From: Chrysemys picta bellii
Lineage: Eukaryota; Chordata; Testudines; Emydidae
NCBI RefSeq assembly: GCF_011386835.1
Contig: NC_088805.1
Coordinates: forward strand, 13,822,836 to 13,886,835
Direction of reading: 5' to 3'
Length of the DNA: 64,000 nt
Made by a program: the position numbers and the translations under genes
The notes under the pieces: model-generated
What the model saw: the letters and a program-made list of their open reading frames with translations, nothing else
What the model was told of the DNA's origin: nothing
The model's database searches: none
Part shown: piece by piece, positions 1 to 12,600 of the stretch
How positions within the stretch are numbered: the first letter of the stretch is position 1
How the letters are laid out: the number at the start of each line of letters is the position of its first letter

Positions 1-21
1 TTTAATCCCTTGACAGCCCTA
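1..21 (+). mobile_element. Right terminus of a hAT-type transposon at the window edge
   Basis: The first 21 bases (ending TTGACAGCCCTA) match the right end of the full hAT copy at 12458-12478, which reads aatcacttgacagcccta. The body of this second copy would lie upstream of the window. The call rests on a short but near-identical terminal inverted repeat. Confidence 0.6.
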
Positions 22-3000
22 AAACAAACTGTTTCGCTCTTCAAGATATTTTTTGATGTGGAATGGTATCACGTGTATATATGTGGTGGCAGGTAACAGA
101 CTGTTGCGTAGTCTGAAGGTTCTTTAGAACTTTTGAATGTACTCAGAATAGAAGGCATATTTAATGGGAAAATTCTAGTTCCCTCAAGTGAACAACAACA
201 TTTCACTTTGCATCAAAGCTATGTACTTTACAAGACCTCATCTCCAATGCACCTTGCTATTTTAAAAACATAATTACCTTTTTTTGGTCTATAAACATTT
301 CCTCCTTATTGGTCATTTGTTTGTGAAAGTTTCCACTATGTATTTCATGCAGTAGGTTGATGTGTTCTGTGGGGTTGTTTTGGGGTTTTTTTGGAAAGAG
401 AAATTGGGAGAAAACCATGGGAAGCACCACTATAACCTATCTGATGGATTTTATTGGATCCCTAGTACTGTTGACATGGGCTGAGATCTGCCAATATGTC
501 AGGCTTGGAAAGTGCCATTATATTAGGAAAAGTGTTGTTACATTGTGTGACCTAAACCCATAGGCCATACAACAGACATTTTAAAATTAGCTTCCATTGC
601 TAACGGTGATACAAGCTCTGAACAGGTAAGAGAACAATTTGCTGTTTGCAAACAGGTGGCAGTCCAGTTTGTCATCTTTATGAATAACCTCTGGATAGCT
701 CCATTTTATTTAGCAGCTCTTTTCTTACCAAGGACTAAAGCTGCAGCATAGATGTAAAAGATGCAGGGGGATAGAGTAGAAGTGAAAGATCCTGGAGGGA
801 GACATTTTGAACTAACATATGATCAAGCAGCAAATATACATGATTATTACTAACGAGGTACTAACAATTTCTCTGAGCTGTACTGTTTGTGTTGGAAAGA
901 GTTTTAAAGAACAGCACTGATCAGAGAAACTGTTAGCAACAACATATTAACACATTTCTGCCAAAACAATTGGGGTACTAATGTAGACCAGTCCATGCAA
1001 CATCTGCTCCAAAGTGAGGAACGTGGTTATTAGATTTCAAAGTGGAATGGGAATCAACTGTAACCTTGAACTACACAAGTTTACATTGTCAGAATTTGTT
1101 CCTATTGTTTGATGTATATCCTTTATAGACACTTTTTGACTGAATTCCAAGGCAACTAGCTCAAAGTGCCTTTTTGATTCCACAGCTGTGATGTCATCTT
1201 GCAGCAGGAATGTAGCAAAGAACAGTCCCTGAAGCTGATAGAAAGCTAGACCCAGAGCAGCTGTAATATTGGTGTATTACTGGATTTGTACTACAAAGTT
1301 CCTGAAAATTGTCAAAACTTCCTACTTCCACAAACTAATTGGACTGTTAAGTACAAAGTTAGTGATGATGAACAACTCAGGTAGTGGATCACTTTATCAA
1401 AGATTCTGGCTTTAAATTACCACTCATGCATTTTATACCATGTCCTGTGGCCTCCTGATGTAACTACGGCTCATATTACATTCTCCTAATGGCAAACAGG
1501 TGTTAAAAATTGTTAAGGGTTCTGTTAAGGATAGATAATGCATGAGCATTAATAAATTAAAAAACCTAAGGACAGGAAAAAAGCATCTCCTGGGAAAGAC
1601 ATTATAAGAAAGTTATGCCTAAAACTTGCATTAGGAGGAACATTTTATATATACAATTTTTTTATATACTTCCTGACTGCCTATGAGTAGGAGAATATTT
1701 TACCCCTGCCTGGACTGACCCCCCCAACAAAAGAGAACTATTCACTTTCTTTTAGGTAGTATTTTCTAGTCGTATTTGTGAACAAAGCCTTGATTTTTTC
1801 CCTGCCCATCTTGTCCTTCCTATTTTATATCCTAGATATAAGTCATAAAGATCAAATTGTGGCATTGCATTCATTTTTGTGGTAAAAGATGGAAGTCACA
1901 AAGAAAGGATTAGGACAGAGAAGCAGCTTTAGTGGGGGAATAAAACTGGCAGTCAAGTTTGTAGTGAAATAATAGCTTTTGAAAATTCACTTTTATATTC
2001 CCCCACGCCCTCCACCCAGTATGAAAGTCCTGTCTAAAAATATGTAACAGTTAAACACAGATTAGCTTTGATTTCAACATGAGATGAAAAGAAATAACCA
2101 CCAAGTAGCAGGCAACATTTTGAGGTGGAAAGGTAGAAAGTGGAGTATCTGTCCAAACAAAATGTAGAACAGATCCTGAAAAGGACTTGGTAAAAAAAGC
2201 CTGTGCCTTTACCAACATCCTGCTTCAGAAAAATCAGCTGTACAGAGACATGACAGAAAAGGGTGAAAAGAACCAGTGCATGAGAAACTTGCTGTTCTAT
2301 GCACTGTGGCAGCTAGACAATTGTCTCTCATGTAAATTTCTGGCAATGGACACAAGTGCTGAACTTCACAAGATTTTGTGCATTTTAAAATTACTCTCAG
2401 CTCTCTGAAACCCCACCAGAAATCTATTCAAGCCACACTGCAACCCACCACTACCTAATCTATTTACCAGGGTTTTCATACCACACTTGTCACCATGGTA
2501 CCTAAGCATTCTTCTCACTCCAGTTGTTACTACATATGCTCAGATATATTTTACTTTTAACATTTATTTATGGGTAAAACTCCCACAAAGTACATAACAG
2601 AGGCACATATATCCTAGCTCTTTAGCACTAGCTAACATGAGGCAGCAACTGTGTAAAAGAATATGAATCAATGGTCCAAAACAGAAAATTCTATCCTCTG
2701 GAAATTCTGTGGTATAAGCAATCATAATAGTAGAAAGTAATAGAAGTTTTTTGGGAAGTTGAGTGGCAGTTCATTATGCACCAAAAGTAAAAATTATATA
2801 TAACCCTGTATAGACTGCACAGAAATTAACCTATCTACTAGAAATGAGGAAGGGCTGAACTGGTAAAGACAAGATTTAATCCTATGAGTTCCAGGAAAGA
2901 CAGGTATTTGACATGATATTTAGACTACTGTGCCATCCTCTTCTATGCGATCTACTGTCCAGCCAATAGCCAAATATAATGAATAACTAAGTGTATATAA

Positions 3001-4227
3001 TTAGTTGGTTTGTGAGAGAAAGAAAGAAAGGAAAAAAAGGGAAAAACAAAAAATGTTTTGTGAGGGGTTCCCCAGGCAAGGATATTCTACCCTCTGACCG
3101 ACTGCTTTGAAGACAGACAGGCTTTCTTACTGGAAGTTGATACAACCACAATTTGTCAGCAACAGTAATGACAGATTGTGAAAATCCATTGCTGCTCTTA
3201 ATGATTGGATTTTATGAAGAAATTAATGGCTGTCATATGCAAACAGTGTGAAAATATTTTCAGAACCTGCTGTGTTTAAAAACTGGTCATTTTTTGCTAG
3301 ATAATTACTTTATAGCCAGTCTGAATGCTGGACACATTCCACTTGATTAGTAATACATGTTACAGCTCAATTTGGTGTCTCTTGTGCTGTTAATATTTTT
3401 GTACCACAGTATGACAGAAATTGAGCTCACCTGTAATAAGGTTATGAACACCATAGGAACTACTATATATTAACCTATGAATATAGATATGTAATAATGA
3501 CATGAACACTGTATATGACCAGGGCAATGAGGGAAACATTCTATATTGGGTTATAAGACTTTCCTGTGTGAATGCATTGATCTAACTTGTATTGGGATTA
3601 GTTGAACATTTATTATATGCCTATAATGCTTGAATTCAATGGGAACTGTACATAAAGGCAATACAATGGTTTCCCAGATGAGAATACATAGGTACACACG
3701 AAAAAGACAAGGCAGCCAGCTGTTGGCTTCAAAGTGGAGTAGTACGAAGGAACTGGGCGTCCCAGATCTAGGGAATGGTAAGCCTTAGAGAAGAACTAGC
3801 TATGCAGACAGGATACTTTATTGTTGTTAAGATGCGTTTCCTCTGAAATGCTTTTGTTCTAAATAAAGACTTAGCTTTAAGGAAGCTGTTTGGTCACTAA
3901 TCACCATTGTCACTGGGAACAAAACTGCAGGTTTGCACCCAAGTCAGACCTGGTAAGGTGATCACAGTTGAGACACAGGGGACTGCCATCCTGCACCTGG
4001 TCTGAGAGTGGGAGACATGTGTGTTTCCATTTCAAGAAGAAGGTGACAGCCTGAGGCCTAGAGGGGGCATGCTCAAGAAGCCAGGAGTTATTGGAGGTGC
4101 ATTTAGCCCGATAACTATGACAAGCAGTATAATTTCCTTCTCCCATTACCTTCCCTCACTGCTATTAGAGTGCATAGTGGAAATTCAATTAATGGAAGCT
4201 ACGGTGTAGGTGGGGAAGGAATACCAT

Positions 4228-4335
4228 GGGGTAAGGTAGTGCAGTGTGTCGTTGCACTAGCCTTTCAAATCAAGAGACTTGGGTTCAAATCCTGATTTTG
4301 ACCAACCGAGACGTAAGTTTGGTAGTTTCAACTTA
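4228..4335 (+). repeat. tRNA-derived SINE fragment (MIR/CORE-like)
   Basis: The stretch reads like the head of an old tRNA-derived SINE. It has an A-box-like start (gtagtgcagtg), a variable middle, and a B-box-like cttgggttcaaatcctg at about 4278-4294. No poly-A or clean target duplication is visible. It is not a functional tRNA, since no cloverleaf is preserved. Confidence 0.55.
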
Positions 4336-5174
4336 TTACTCATGGATACTTTACAATTTACTTTAAAAGCTGGCAAGATAGGCAGTTGTTGCTCAAGAAA
4401 GGCCCAGGGCTAGAATAGCAGTGGTGTTGCAGGCCAATATTCAGGTGGACTACAGAACTGTGGCGAAGAAACTTTCACAGCACCTGACTGTAGAGCACTT
4501 TGCCTCCCTCTAGGCTAGCAGTATCAATCTATAATTTTCATGAGCACCAAATTCTTAACAAAAAGATGCTACAGCATGCAAGAGTTACTCAAAAGATCCA
4601 TAGTTGCAAAGATCAATGCTCAACGCATTTTGTATGCTGATTGATTATGTGGGAGACAGATAGTGCTCTGCAGAAACATGGTTACTTGTTTTGGATGCAA
4701 AATAAACATGCTAAATTTAAAATAAAGAAAGTTTACAGTTCAAAACAGAGAGAAAGAGAACTCATGACAGTTAAAGTCCTTTGACAGTAATTCTACCATG
4801 AAGAACACATGAAGCTTCATGCTGGAGGAGGAAACTTCTGGGGCTCTCAGGCCAAATGTGCACTAATTCCAACACAGTGACCAAGACATTTTCTGCCCTG
4901 TTTAAACCAAGACCACGGGCCTGGGCACCACAGTCTGCTTTGGAATTGCAATCAGATCCTTGAGTGACTTTCACTCAGTGATTTCTAACAGCCAGTAACT
5001 GGTCTACTCAGGGGGAAGTAATGACAGATTACAGGAGCAGGAGACTTAGAAACGCAATACCCCAAGCACAGCAATTTGGGTTTTGTGGGGAAAAGAAATT
5101 TCCCTCAAGCCCTAATTCTTATTTTGACCTTCACTGAGTGATAACTAGAATCCTGACTACACTACCCGTCCAGT

Positions 5175-5333
5175 GAATGTCATTATGGAGATATTTAAGA
5201 GTAGGTTAGATAAATGTCTATCAGGGATGGTCTAGACAGTATTTGGTCCTGCCATGCGGGCAGGGGACTGGACTCGATGACCTCTCGAGGTCCCTTCCAG
5301 TCCTATAATCTATGATTCATAATCTATGATTAG
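5175..5333 (+). mobile_element. CR1 LINE 3' end
   Basis: A truncated CR1 3' untranslated tail. It contains gggactggactcgatgacc, then ctcgaggtcccttccagtcc and a tail of short repeats (ctatgattcataatctatgatt). CR1 copies are normally 5'-truncated and end in such short tandem units. Confidence 0.8.
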
Positions 5334-6069
5334 AAAAAGCATGCATTCCTACGAGATGGGAGGAATGTGTTCAGGTTACAAAATCTTGAACTTTTTCAGC
5401 TGTGTGACGGGAGGCAGAGGTAATGTTTCTGTCTTCATATTGAGCTTATATAACCTTCCCCTTTCCAAATAGTTCCATGACAATACTTCAGTAAGGAGGA
5501 ACTGTGCTCCTCTCAGAGCTCTGTTAAAACTATTCTTGACTGACCAGAAAATATCACTGTTGAGGAAGCACAAGACTTCCCTATCCCCAAATGAGAACCC
5601 AACCTCTGCAGTACTCCCAAGATAAGGCAGCACAAGAGTCAGAGACCAAACCTGGTATCCAAACCTGGTCTTCTATCTGACAGTGATCTTACATCTGGCC
5701 CCGGAGATGCCACAAGCCAGAAACTGAGGGAGATAGGAAGAGAACTAATTCTCACCATACTTAAGTGACCTTCTGGAATACAGCTCCTCTTGTTTTAATA
5801 TATTAAGGACGTGTAATCTTCTAGTATCAATAAGTATCTATTAATAAATTTACTGCTTTTATTTTTCAAAAAGCTGCATATACACAAAGTCCTAAAATTT
5901 AAAAAGTGTGCACACAAAGCATACCTTTTTGCATTCAGATCTCTCAGCATGTGTACGTGCATCAATTGGTTTGCGCATACCATACATATGCATGCGAATG
6001 TAGTTGTCCAATTCTGCACATGTACTTTTTAAAATTTAGGTCCAATTTACTAATCTTCTCTATGCCCTG

Positions 6070-6170
6070 GATTTGGGTAAGCATTATTATCCTCATTTTA
6101 CAGATGAGGAATCTGAGGTGCCACAAAGGCTAAGTGAATTGATCAAGCTCACACAGCATGTCCATGTCAA
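6070..6170 (-). repeat. MIR-type SINE fragment
   Basis: The segment cattattatcctcatttta followed by cagatgaggaatctgaggtg and aagctcacacagc is the reverse complement of the MIR core region. It is an ancient amniote SINE relic, diverged, without visible target duplications. Confidence 0.75.
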
Positions 6171-6303
6171 CACTGAGGAGTTCCTAACCATTTGTTCAGT
6201 CCACTTATTTAGTTATAGGTAAGTTGTAATTCTTTTTATATTTATAAGAAATAAATAGCTTTAAACACAGCTGGCCAGTCATTCTGCCAGTGCTATGTCT
6301 TAC

Positions 6304-6635
6304 CTTGTGTGTTTTGCTGTACGTGTACAGAAAGGCCAGCCTGTAGAGGCTCTTATAGTGCTGGGGGAAACGGCTCAGACACAAACGGAAGGAGGTGATG
6401 CACTGTTCTGTCAGGAATTTGCGTTGCTCTTCAAGATCTGCTGGAAGACACTGGGGAAACTCAGATGCATCTCCACAAGATTCAGCTTTCTTCTTACAGT
6501 CCCACTGTGAAGGTGGGGGAACTGTAGCCTTGACAGGGATGCCAGATGATGCTTGGGCATCTAAAAGAACTTTCTGGACACTATGCTCAGCTGCATGATA
6601 AGATTCAGAGTTCTCCAAGGGTTCTTCTGATTTTC
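6304..6635 (-). CDS. CABIN1: CABIN1 exon (last in window)
   Basis: 332 bp, acceptor catttgtag, donor gtaaga. It starts in phase with the preceding exon ([12 protein letters not shown]), runs through a variable linker, and ends in the strongly conserved [20 protein letters not shown] segment followed by [17 protein letters not shown], a TPR-like pair. Reading past the donor gives unrelated residues, so the exon ends here. The next exon (expected to begin near NLQWARD in the mammalian protein, from memory) is not seen in 1-6303. Confidence 0.95.
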
Positions 6636-9600
6636 CTACAAATGAACAAAGGTTCAGCATTTGTGTTTTAGAACCGATGTGTACCGAAAAAACTTAAAAC
6701 TTTTTCTCCATTAAACTACATTCAGAATAATTCCAGAACTTCCCAATATACGTATGACTGTTCTTGATGTTCAATGAATAAGACGCCTTCAGACTCCTAG
6801 AGAAACATATATCATTTATCAAGAGGAAGGCAATTTTAGAGTCACAGGTTTTAGGGGCGGAAGGGACTATTATGATCACCTAATCTGACTTCCTGAATAA
6901 CACAGGCCATAGAATTCCACCCAGTAATTTTTCCATTGAGTCCAATAATTTGTGGTTCAACCAGCCCATCTCTTTTAGAAGATAAATTTTCATTTATCAG
7001 GTAATGCGGAATCTACAATATCCCTTGTCACCTGTTGCAAAGGTTAATTACCTTCACTGTTAAAAATTTGCAACCTATTGCCAATTAAAAATTTTTCAGC
7101 TTCAGCTTTCAACCACTGAACCTTGTTACATCTGTCTACTAGAATAACGAGCCCTCTTATATCAGATATTATCACTCGATGTAGCTCTTTATAGTCCATG
7201 ATCAAATCACCTCTTAACCTTCTCTCTCATAAACTAAATAAACTGAGTTTAAGTCTCTCTTTCAGGTGTGTTTTCCACACAGCGAAATCATTCCTGAAGC
7301 TCTTGTCTGAACCCTCTCCAATTTTTCAACAGCCTTTTGAATGGTTAACACTAGAAATTGACACAATATTCCAGCAGGATGTACTATGTTTTTCAGAAGC
7401 TTCTGAAGGCTGGGGAAAATATTTATATTTAATTTTTTAAAGCATTAAATATTTTACAATCACCACCTTCTGGCCTAGAATTGTTAGCACACTTGATGCA
7501 TCTGAGCCCTCCCAAGTTTGAGGAAGACCTTTTTAAATTTTTAACTTAAAAAGTGTTATAGATTTTTCAAGCTAGAGCATATTCAATGTTTCAATACACA
7601 ATGTTTCAGTTCAGACGCTCCCTGGGTTACGCAAACCCGACTTACACAAATCCGCACTTACGGAAAAAGTTCCGTAAATTCCGTAAGCTAGAAAGTTTTC
7701 TTTTTGTTTTGTTTTTTGCGTAATGGTCGGATATACGTTCCTGACTTACGCAAAATTAGAGTTACGCAAGGCGTTCCAGAACGGAACACTTGCGTAAGTT
7801 GGGGAGTGCCGTAATACCAGAATGTTTTAATTCTCAACTCAGAAAGTTTCAGTCATTCCAATGCCTTAATCATCCCAGTAGCAGAGGAAAAAAGCTGTCA
7901 AAATTGACATACACAAGCCCCTTTTACATACCTAGCTGTTATTTTGCATTTATCCTCATAGCATCTCGGTGACTTAAAATTTGTTTTAATTATTTTTTAA
8001 AGTATCTTGTATATCAAAAATTTATGTCCATTCTCTCAAAATAGGCTTTTTAAAATTAATTGTAGGAAAGCTAATTCAAATATTTTTGAATTATTTTTGA
8101 ATTGTGGGTTTTTGTTTTGTTTTGTGTGGGTTTTTTTTTTTTTTTTTTTAAGCAGTTGGTGTAGTTAGAAGTGGAAGTATAAAACACACACCCCACCTCT
8201 TATACTGGGTCATATTACAAAATGATGTTATCAAATCTTATATTGATTTACATTTATGTTGCATATATCTTAATTGCATACTCTTAATTTTCAGACAGAG
8301 GGCTAAATGACATAGCTCTCAGCCTCTTCTCAGTCTAAAACATTTCAATCTTTGCCATACAGTGAATACAAAATATACACATTATATCATCTAAATGTAT
8401 TACACTGTCTTGTAATGCTATATTTGTAGCTGGCTTAGAAAGGTACTTTTCCAGAGACATTTGTTAGAGTGAACGCAAATAATGCAATACTGAATTTAAC
8501 ATAGGTCTCCAAATAGGCATCTGATTGCAATGCCTTTTAAGTCACTATTGCCTAGAAAATTGTTATTGTAGTGATCAACCCCTCCCAAATACTATTTATA
8601 TAAAGCTCTCTCTATACTAGGAATTTTGCACTGATGTAGCTATACTGGGACCTACAGCATAGATACACTCGAGTGGTATAAGATGATGATTACCCTGGTG
8701 AATCTTATTCTGCAAGGTTACTGGAATTAGTCACATACTAGTTCAAGTAGTTATGCACATTTGGGGGTTTGCACCTGCGTGGCTGTATTGGTATAGTCAC
8801 TCTGGTGCAAGTTTCCCTAGTTTAGACAAACCTTAAGAAAAAGCATAATTCAAAAGAGAAAACAAGTTATCAGTCAAAATGTCAATGATACATACAATGT
8901 TGAAATAAATGTTTACTGTACATTTCTCTCCAATGAGAATAAGGGAATGGATCAGGACCAGCTATGGATTTTGTGGACCCATAAAATTGACAAAAGATAT
9001 GATATTATGGAAGGAGAGACTAAACAATGTGATAGGAAAGTTTTATGAGCCTAAGTTTGGATGGCAGCATTACTCACAAAGTTGAACAAATTACATGCCA
9101 ATAATATTTATGCTACACCCTCACATTTTACAGAAAAAAAGTGTTAACTTTTAGAAAGTTTTAAACAAATGTATTGGTTTTGTTTTTCATATCCCTCTAC
9201 TTGTAAAGCCCAGCTCCCTCAGCACCAAGTTCAATTATACAGGCTTCAGATGGAGAGAGAAAAAAATCTAACTAATAGATTTTGGAAGGTCTAAAATTAT
9301 TTAAAATCACTTTTCCATATATAACATCTGATATCAAATGATCTATTGGAGCTACAAATAACTGCTGTATTCCACTGCAAAAGGATGGCAGAGGGTGATT
9401 TCAAGTTCTCCTGTGTGATTAAGCATTCAATTCCAGTATTTATCATTTGCAAGATATTTAATAATAATCTATCACTAGTCCAGGATTAAGTATGGACAAA
9501 AAAGAGAAACATTTTTATTTGAGATTGTTTTACAACAGCAGCTCCTTGAACTGCTAAGGACTTTGAAATATTAGAAGCCAGAGTACAGGTGAGGCAGTCA

Positions 9601-12600
9601 AAAGAGCACAATAAAAATTTATTTACCACATGATTCTGCAGGTTATGAGAGGGTTCTAACACTTATGTCAGTGGTATCACTACCACATGGGTGATATAAA
9701 TATAAAATTTATATATACACATTTAAAAAAAAAAAACCACTAACTATACATACACACCCCACTGACATCCAACAAAAATTCAAAAGCATAGTTCAACATC
9801 TTTCCAGTACTGCATGCTGGACAAAACATTTTAATGTAATCACTAGGGCTGTTGATTACGCAGTTAACTCACGATTAACTCAAAAAAAATTAATCGCGAT
9901 TAATCCCAGTTTTAATTGCACTGTTAAACAATAGCATACCAATTGAAATGCATTAAATATTTTGGATTTTTTTTACATTTTCCTATATATTGTATTCTGT
10001 GTTGTAACTGAAATCAAAGTGTATATTACTTTTTTATAACAAATATTTGCACTGTAAAAATGATCAACATAAGAAATAGTATTTTTCAGTTCACCTCATA
10101 CAAGTACTGTAGTGCAATCTCTATCATGGAAGTGCAACTTACAAATGTAAATTTATTTTGTTACATAACTGCACTCAAAAACAAAACAATGTAAAACTTC
10201 AGAGCTTACAAGTCCACTCAGTCCTACTTCTTGTTCAGCCAGTCGCTAAGACAAACAAGTTTGTTTACATTTACGGGAGATATGCTGCCCTTTTCTTATT
10301 TACAATGTCACCAGAAAGTAAGAACAGGCATTTGCATGGCACTTTTGTAGCCAGCATCGCAAGGTATTTACATGCCAGATATACTAAACATTTGTATACA
10401 CCTTCATGCTTCGGCCACCATTCTATACTCCTGAGGGCATTCTGTGCCAAAAAATTAAAAATTCTGTGCACAATATTTTAAAATTCTGCAAGTTTTATTT
10501 GTCAATAAATAAATGCAGAGGCTCCAGCACAGTAGGAAACACAGGCCACTGCCTGGGCGAAGGTGGGAGATCACCCTGCAGCCTCCCCACCCCTGGGACA
10601 CCGACTAAGTGGTGAGGCTGCACCTGACCCTGACCCAACACAAGGCCTGGGCCTGCCCAAGGAACATCCTGGGGCCCTGCCCCTCTGTGCCAGGTGCACC
10701 AAGTGTGGGCAGGCAGGCTCAACCAGGCAGGATCCAAGTGTGAAGGGGCTCAGTGTGGGGGATCCAGGTGTGGGATGAGAGGGTTCTGTGTGGGACAATC
10801 TGGGTGCAGGCAGATTGTGGGGGGCATCTGGATGCACAGAGGCTCGTTTGGGGGGGGGGGTTTACAGGTACAGGGGAAATGGGACTCTACAGGGGCTTCC
10901 AGGTGAAGGTGGTTGGAGCTCAGTGCGGGAGTCTGGGTGCTGGGGGAGTGTGGCGTGGTGGGGTGGGGGCCTGGGTACAGTTAGTTGGGGATCAGTGGCA
11001 TGGATGTCTGGATGTGGGGGCCCAGGGTGGTGCGGGGGGGTGAGGTTTGTCAGGGTGGAGGTTTGAGTGCAGGAAGCAGAGTGGGGGGTGGGGTGGGGTG
11101 GAGGTCCGGAGGCAGGGGGGCTCCAGATGCAGGGGTTGAGGTTCAGTGGGGTGGGGTTCGGGTATGGAGTGCTAGGAGGGTTCTGGGTGTACGGGATGAG
11201 GCTTGGCAGGAGTGTCTGGGTATGGAAGGTCAGGCTGCTCTGGGTGGCCTGAAACAAACAAACAATCTACCTGCGCTGCTAGGGAGTGGTGTGTGACTGC
11301 TCTTGCAGCTTCCCTGTCAGAAAGTCATTTTTCTGTGGGGAAGCCAAGAAATCTGTGGGGGACATGAATTCTGCACACGCACAGTGTTGCAAAATTCCCC
11401 CAGGAGTAATTCCAGAGGACACGCTTCAATGCCGATGACGCTCATTAAAAAAATAATGCGTTAATTAAATTTGTGACTGAATTCCTTGGGGGAGAATTGT
11501 ATGTCCTCTGCTCTGTTTTATCCACATTCTGACATATATTTCATGTTATAGCAGTCTCGGATGATGACCCAGCACATGTTGTTCATTTTAAGAAAAACTT
11601 TCACTGCAGATTTGACAAAATGCAAAGAAGGTACCAATGTGAGATTTCTAAAGATAGCTACAGCACTCAACCCAAGGTTTAAGAATCTGAAGTGCCTTCC
11701 AAAATCTGAGAGAGACGAGGTGCGGAGCCTGCTTTCAGAAGTTTTAAAAGAGCAACACTCAGATGCAGAAACTACAGAACCCAAACCACCAAAAAAGAAA
11801 ATCAACCTTCTGCTGGTGGCATCTGACTCAGATAATGAAAAGGAACATGCGTTGGTCCGCACTGCTTTGGATTGTTATCGAGCAGAACCCATCATCAGTA
11901 TGGACGCATGTCCCTTGGAATGGTGGTTGAAGCATGAAGGGACATATGAATCTTTATCGCATCTGGCACGTAAAGATCTTGTGACCCTGGCTACAATAGT
12001 GCCATGAGAATGCCTGTTCTCACTTTCAGGTGACATTGTAAGCAAGAAGCGGGCAGCATTATCGCCTGCAAATGTAAACAAGCTTGTTTGTCTGAGCAAT
12101 TGGCTGAACAAGTAGTAGGACAGAGGACTTGCAGGCTCTAAAATTTTACATTGTTTATTTTTGAATGCAGGTTTTTTGTACGTAATTCTGCATTTGCAAG
12201 TTCAACTTTCATGATAAAGAGATTGCACTATAGTACTTGTATTAGGTGAACTGAAAAATACTATTTTGTTTTTTTACAGTGCAAATACTTGTAATCAAAA
12301 ATATAGTGTGCACTGTACACTTTGTATTCTGTGTTGTAATTGAAATCAATATATTTGAAAATGTAAAAACATCCAAAAATATTTAAATAAATGGTATTCT
12401 ATTATTGTTTAACAGTGAGATTAATCGCGATTATTTTTTTTAATAATGATTAATTTTTTTAATCACTTGACAGCCCTAGTCATCACACAAGCTGCTGTGA
12501 GTTACATAATAAAATGATTGTACCTCTTTCCTCTTCAGATCCTAGAGTTTCTTTGCAGGATGCCATCACATCTGAACAGGAAGTGGAAATCCTCTTCTCT

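Larger units (their letters stand above)
22..6303. other. Intron 3' of the last CABIN1 exon in window
   Basis: AT-rich intron of CABIN1. No exon could be supported on either strand, and short ORFs here have no recognisable content. Identified repeats are listed separately (4228-4335, 5175-5333, 6070-6170). The remainder is old, unrecognised intronic sequence. Confidence 0.75.
9844..12478 (+). mobile_element. hAT-type DNA transposon with long inverted arms, interrupted by another element
   Basis: The termini are TAGGGCTG at 9844 and CAGCCCTA ending at 12478, flanked by 8-bp near-identical target duplications (GTAATCAC at 9836-9843, GTCATCAC at 12479-12486), typical of hAT elements. A degenerate transposase reading frame runs forward at 11561-12115. 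The left arm (9844-10425 plus about 11409-11440) is an inverted copy of the right arm (about 11890-12478), including the transposase C-terminal coding sequence. A 983-bp element interrupts the left arm at 10426-11408. Confidence 0.88.

Noticed and set aside
3910..4146. 78-codon minus ORF as a further CABIN1 exon
   Set aside because: The content does not resemble the CABIN1 segment expected after exon 6304-6635, and no fitting acceptor/phase was found.
10158..10481. 107-codon plus ORF
   Set aside because: It is the antisense of the inverted transposase fragment in the hAT left arm.
10495..11296. Overlapping Gly/Val/Trp-rich and Pro-rich ORFs on both strands
   Set aside because: Composition artefact of the G-rich interior of the nested transposon; no homology or codon structure.
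11561..12115. Possible host ZBED-type gene
   Set aside because: The frame lies between hAT terminal repeats with a target duplication, lacks the N-terminal catalytic part and contains a stop, so it is a transposase relic and not a domesticated gene.
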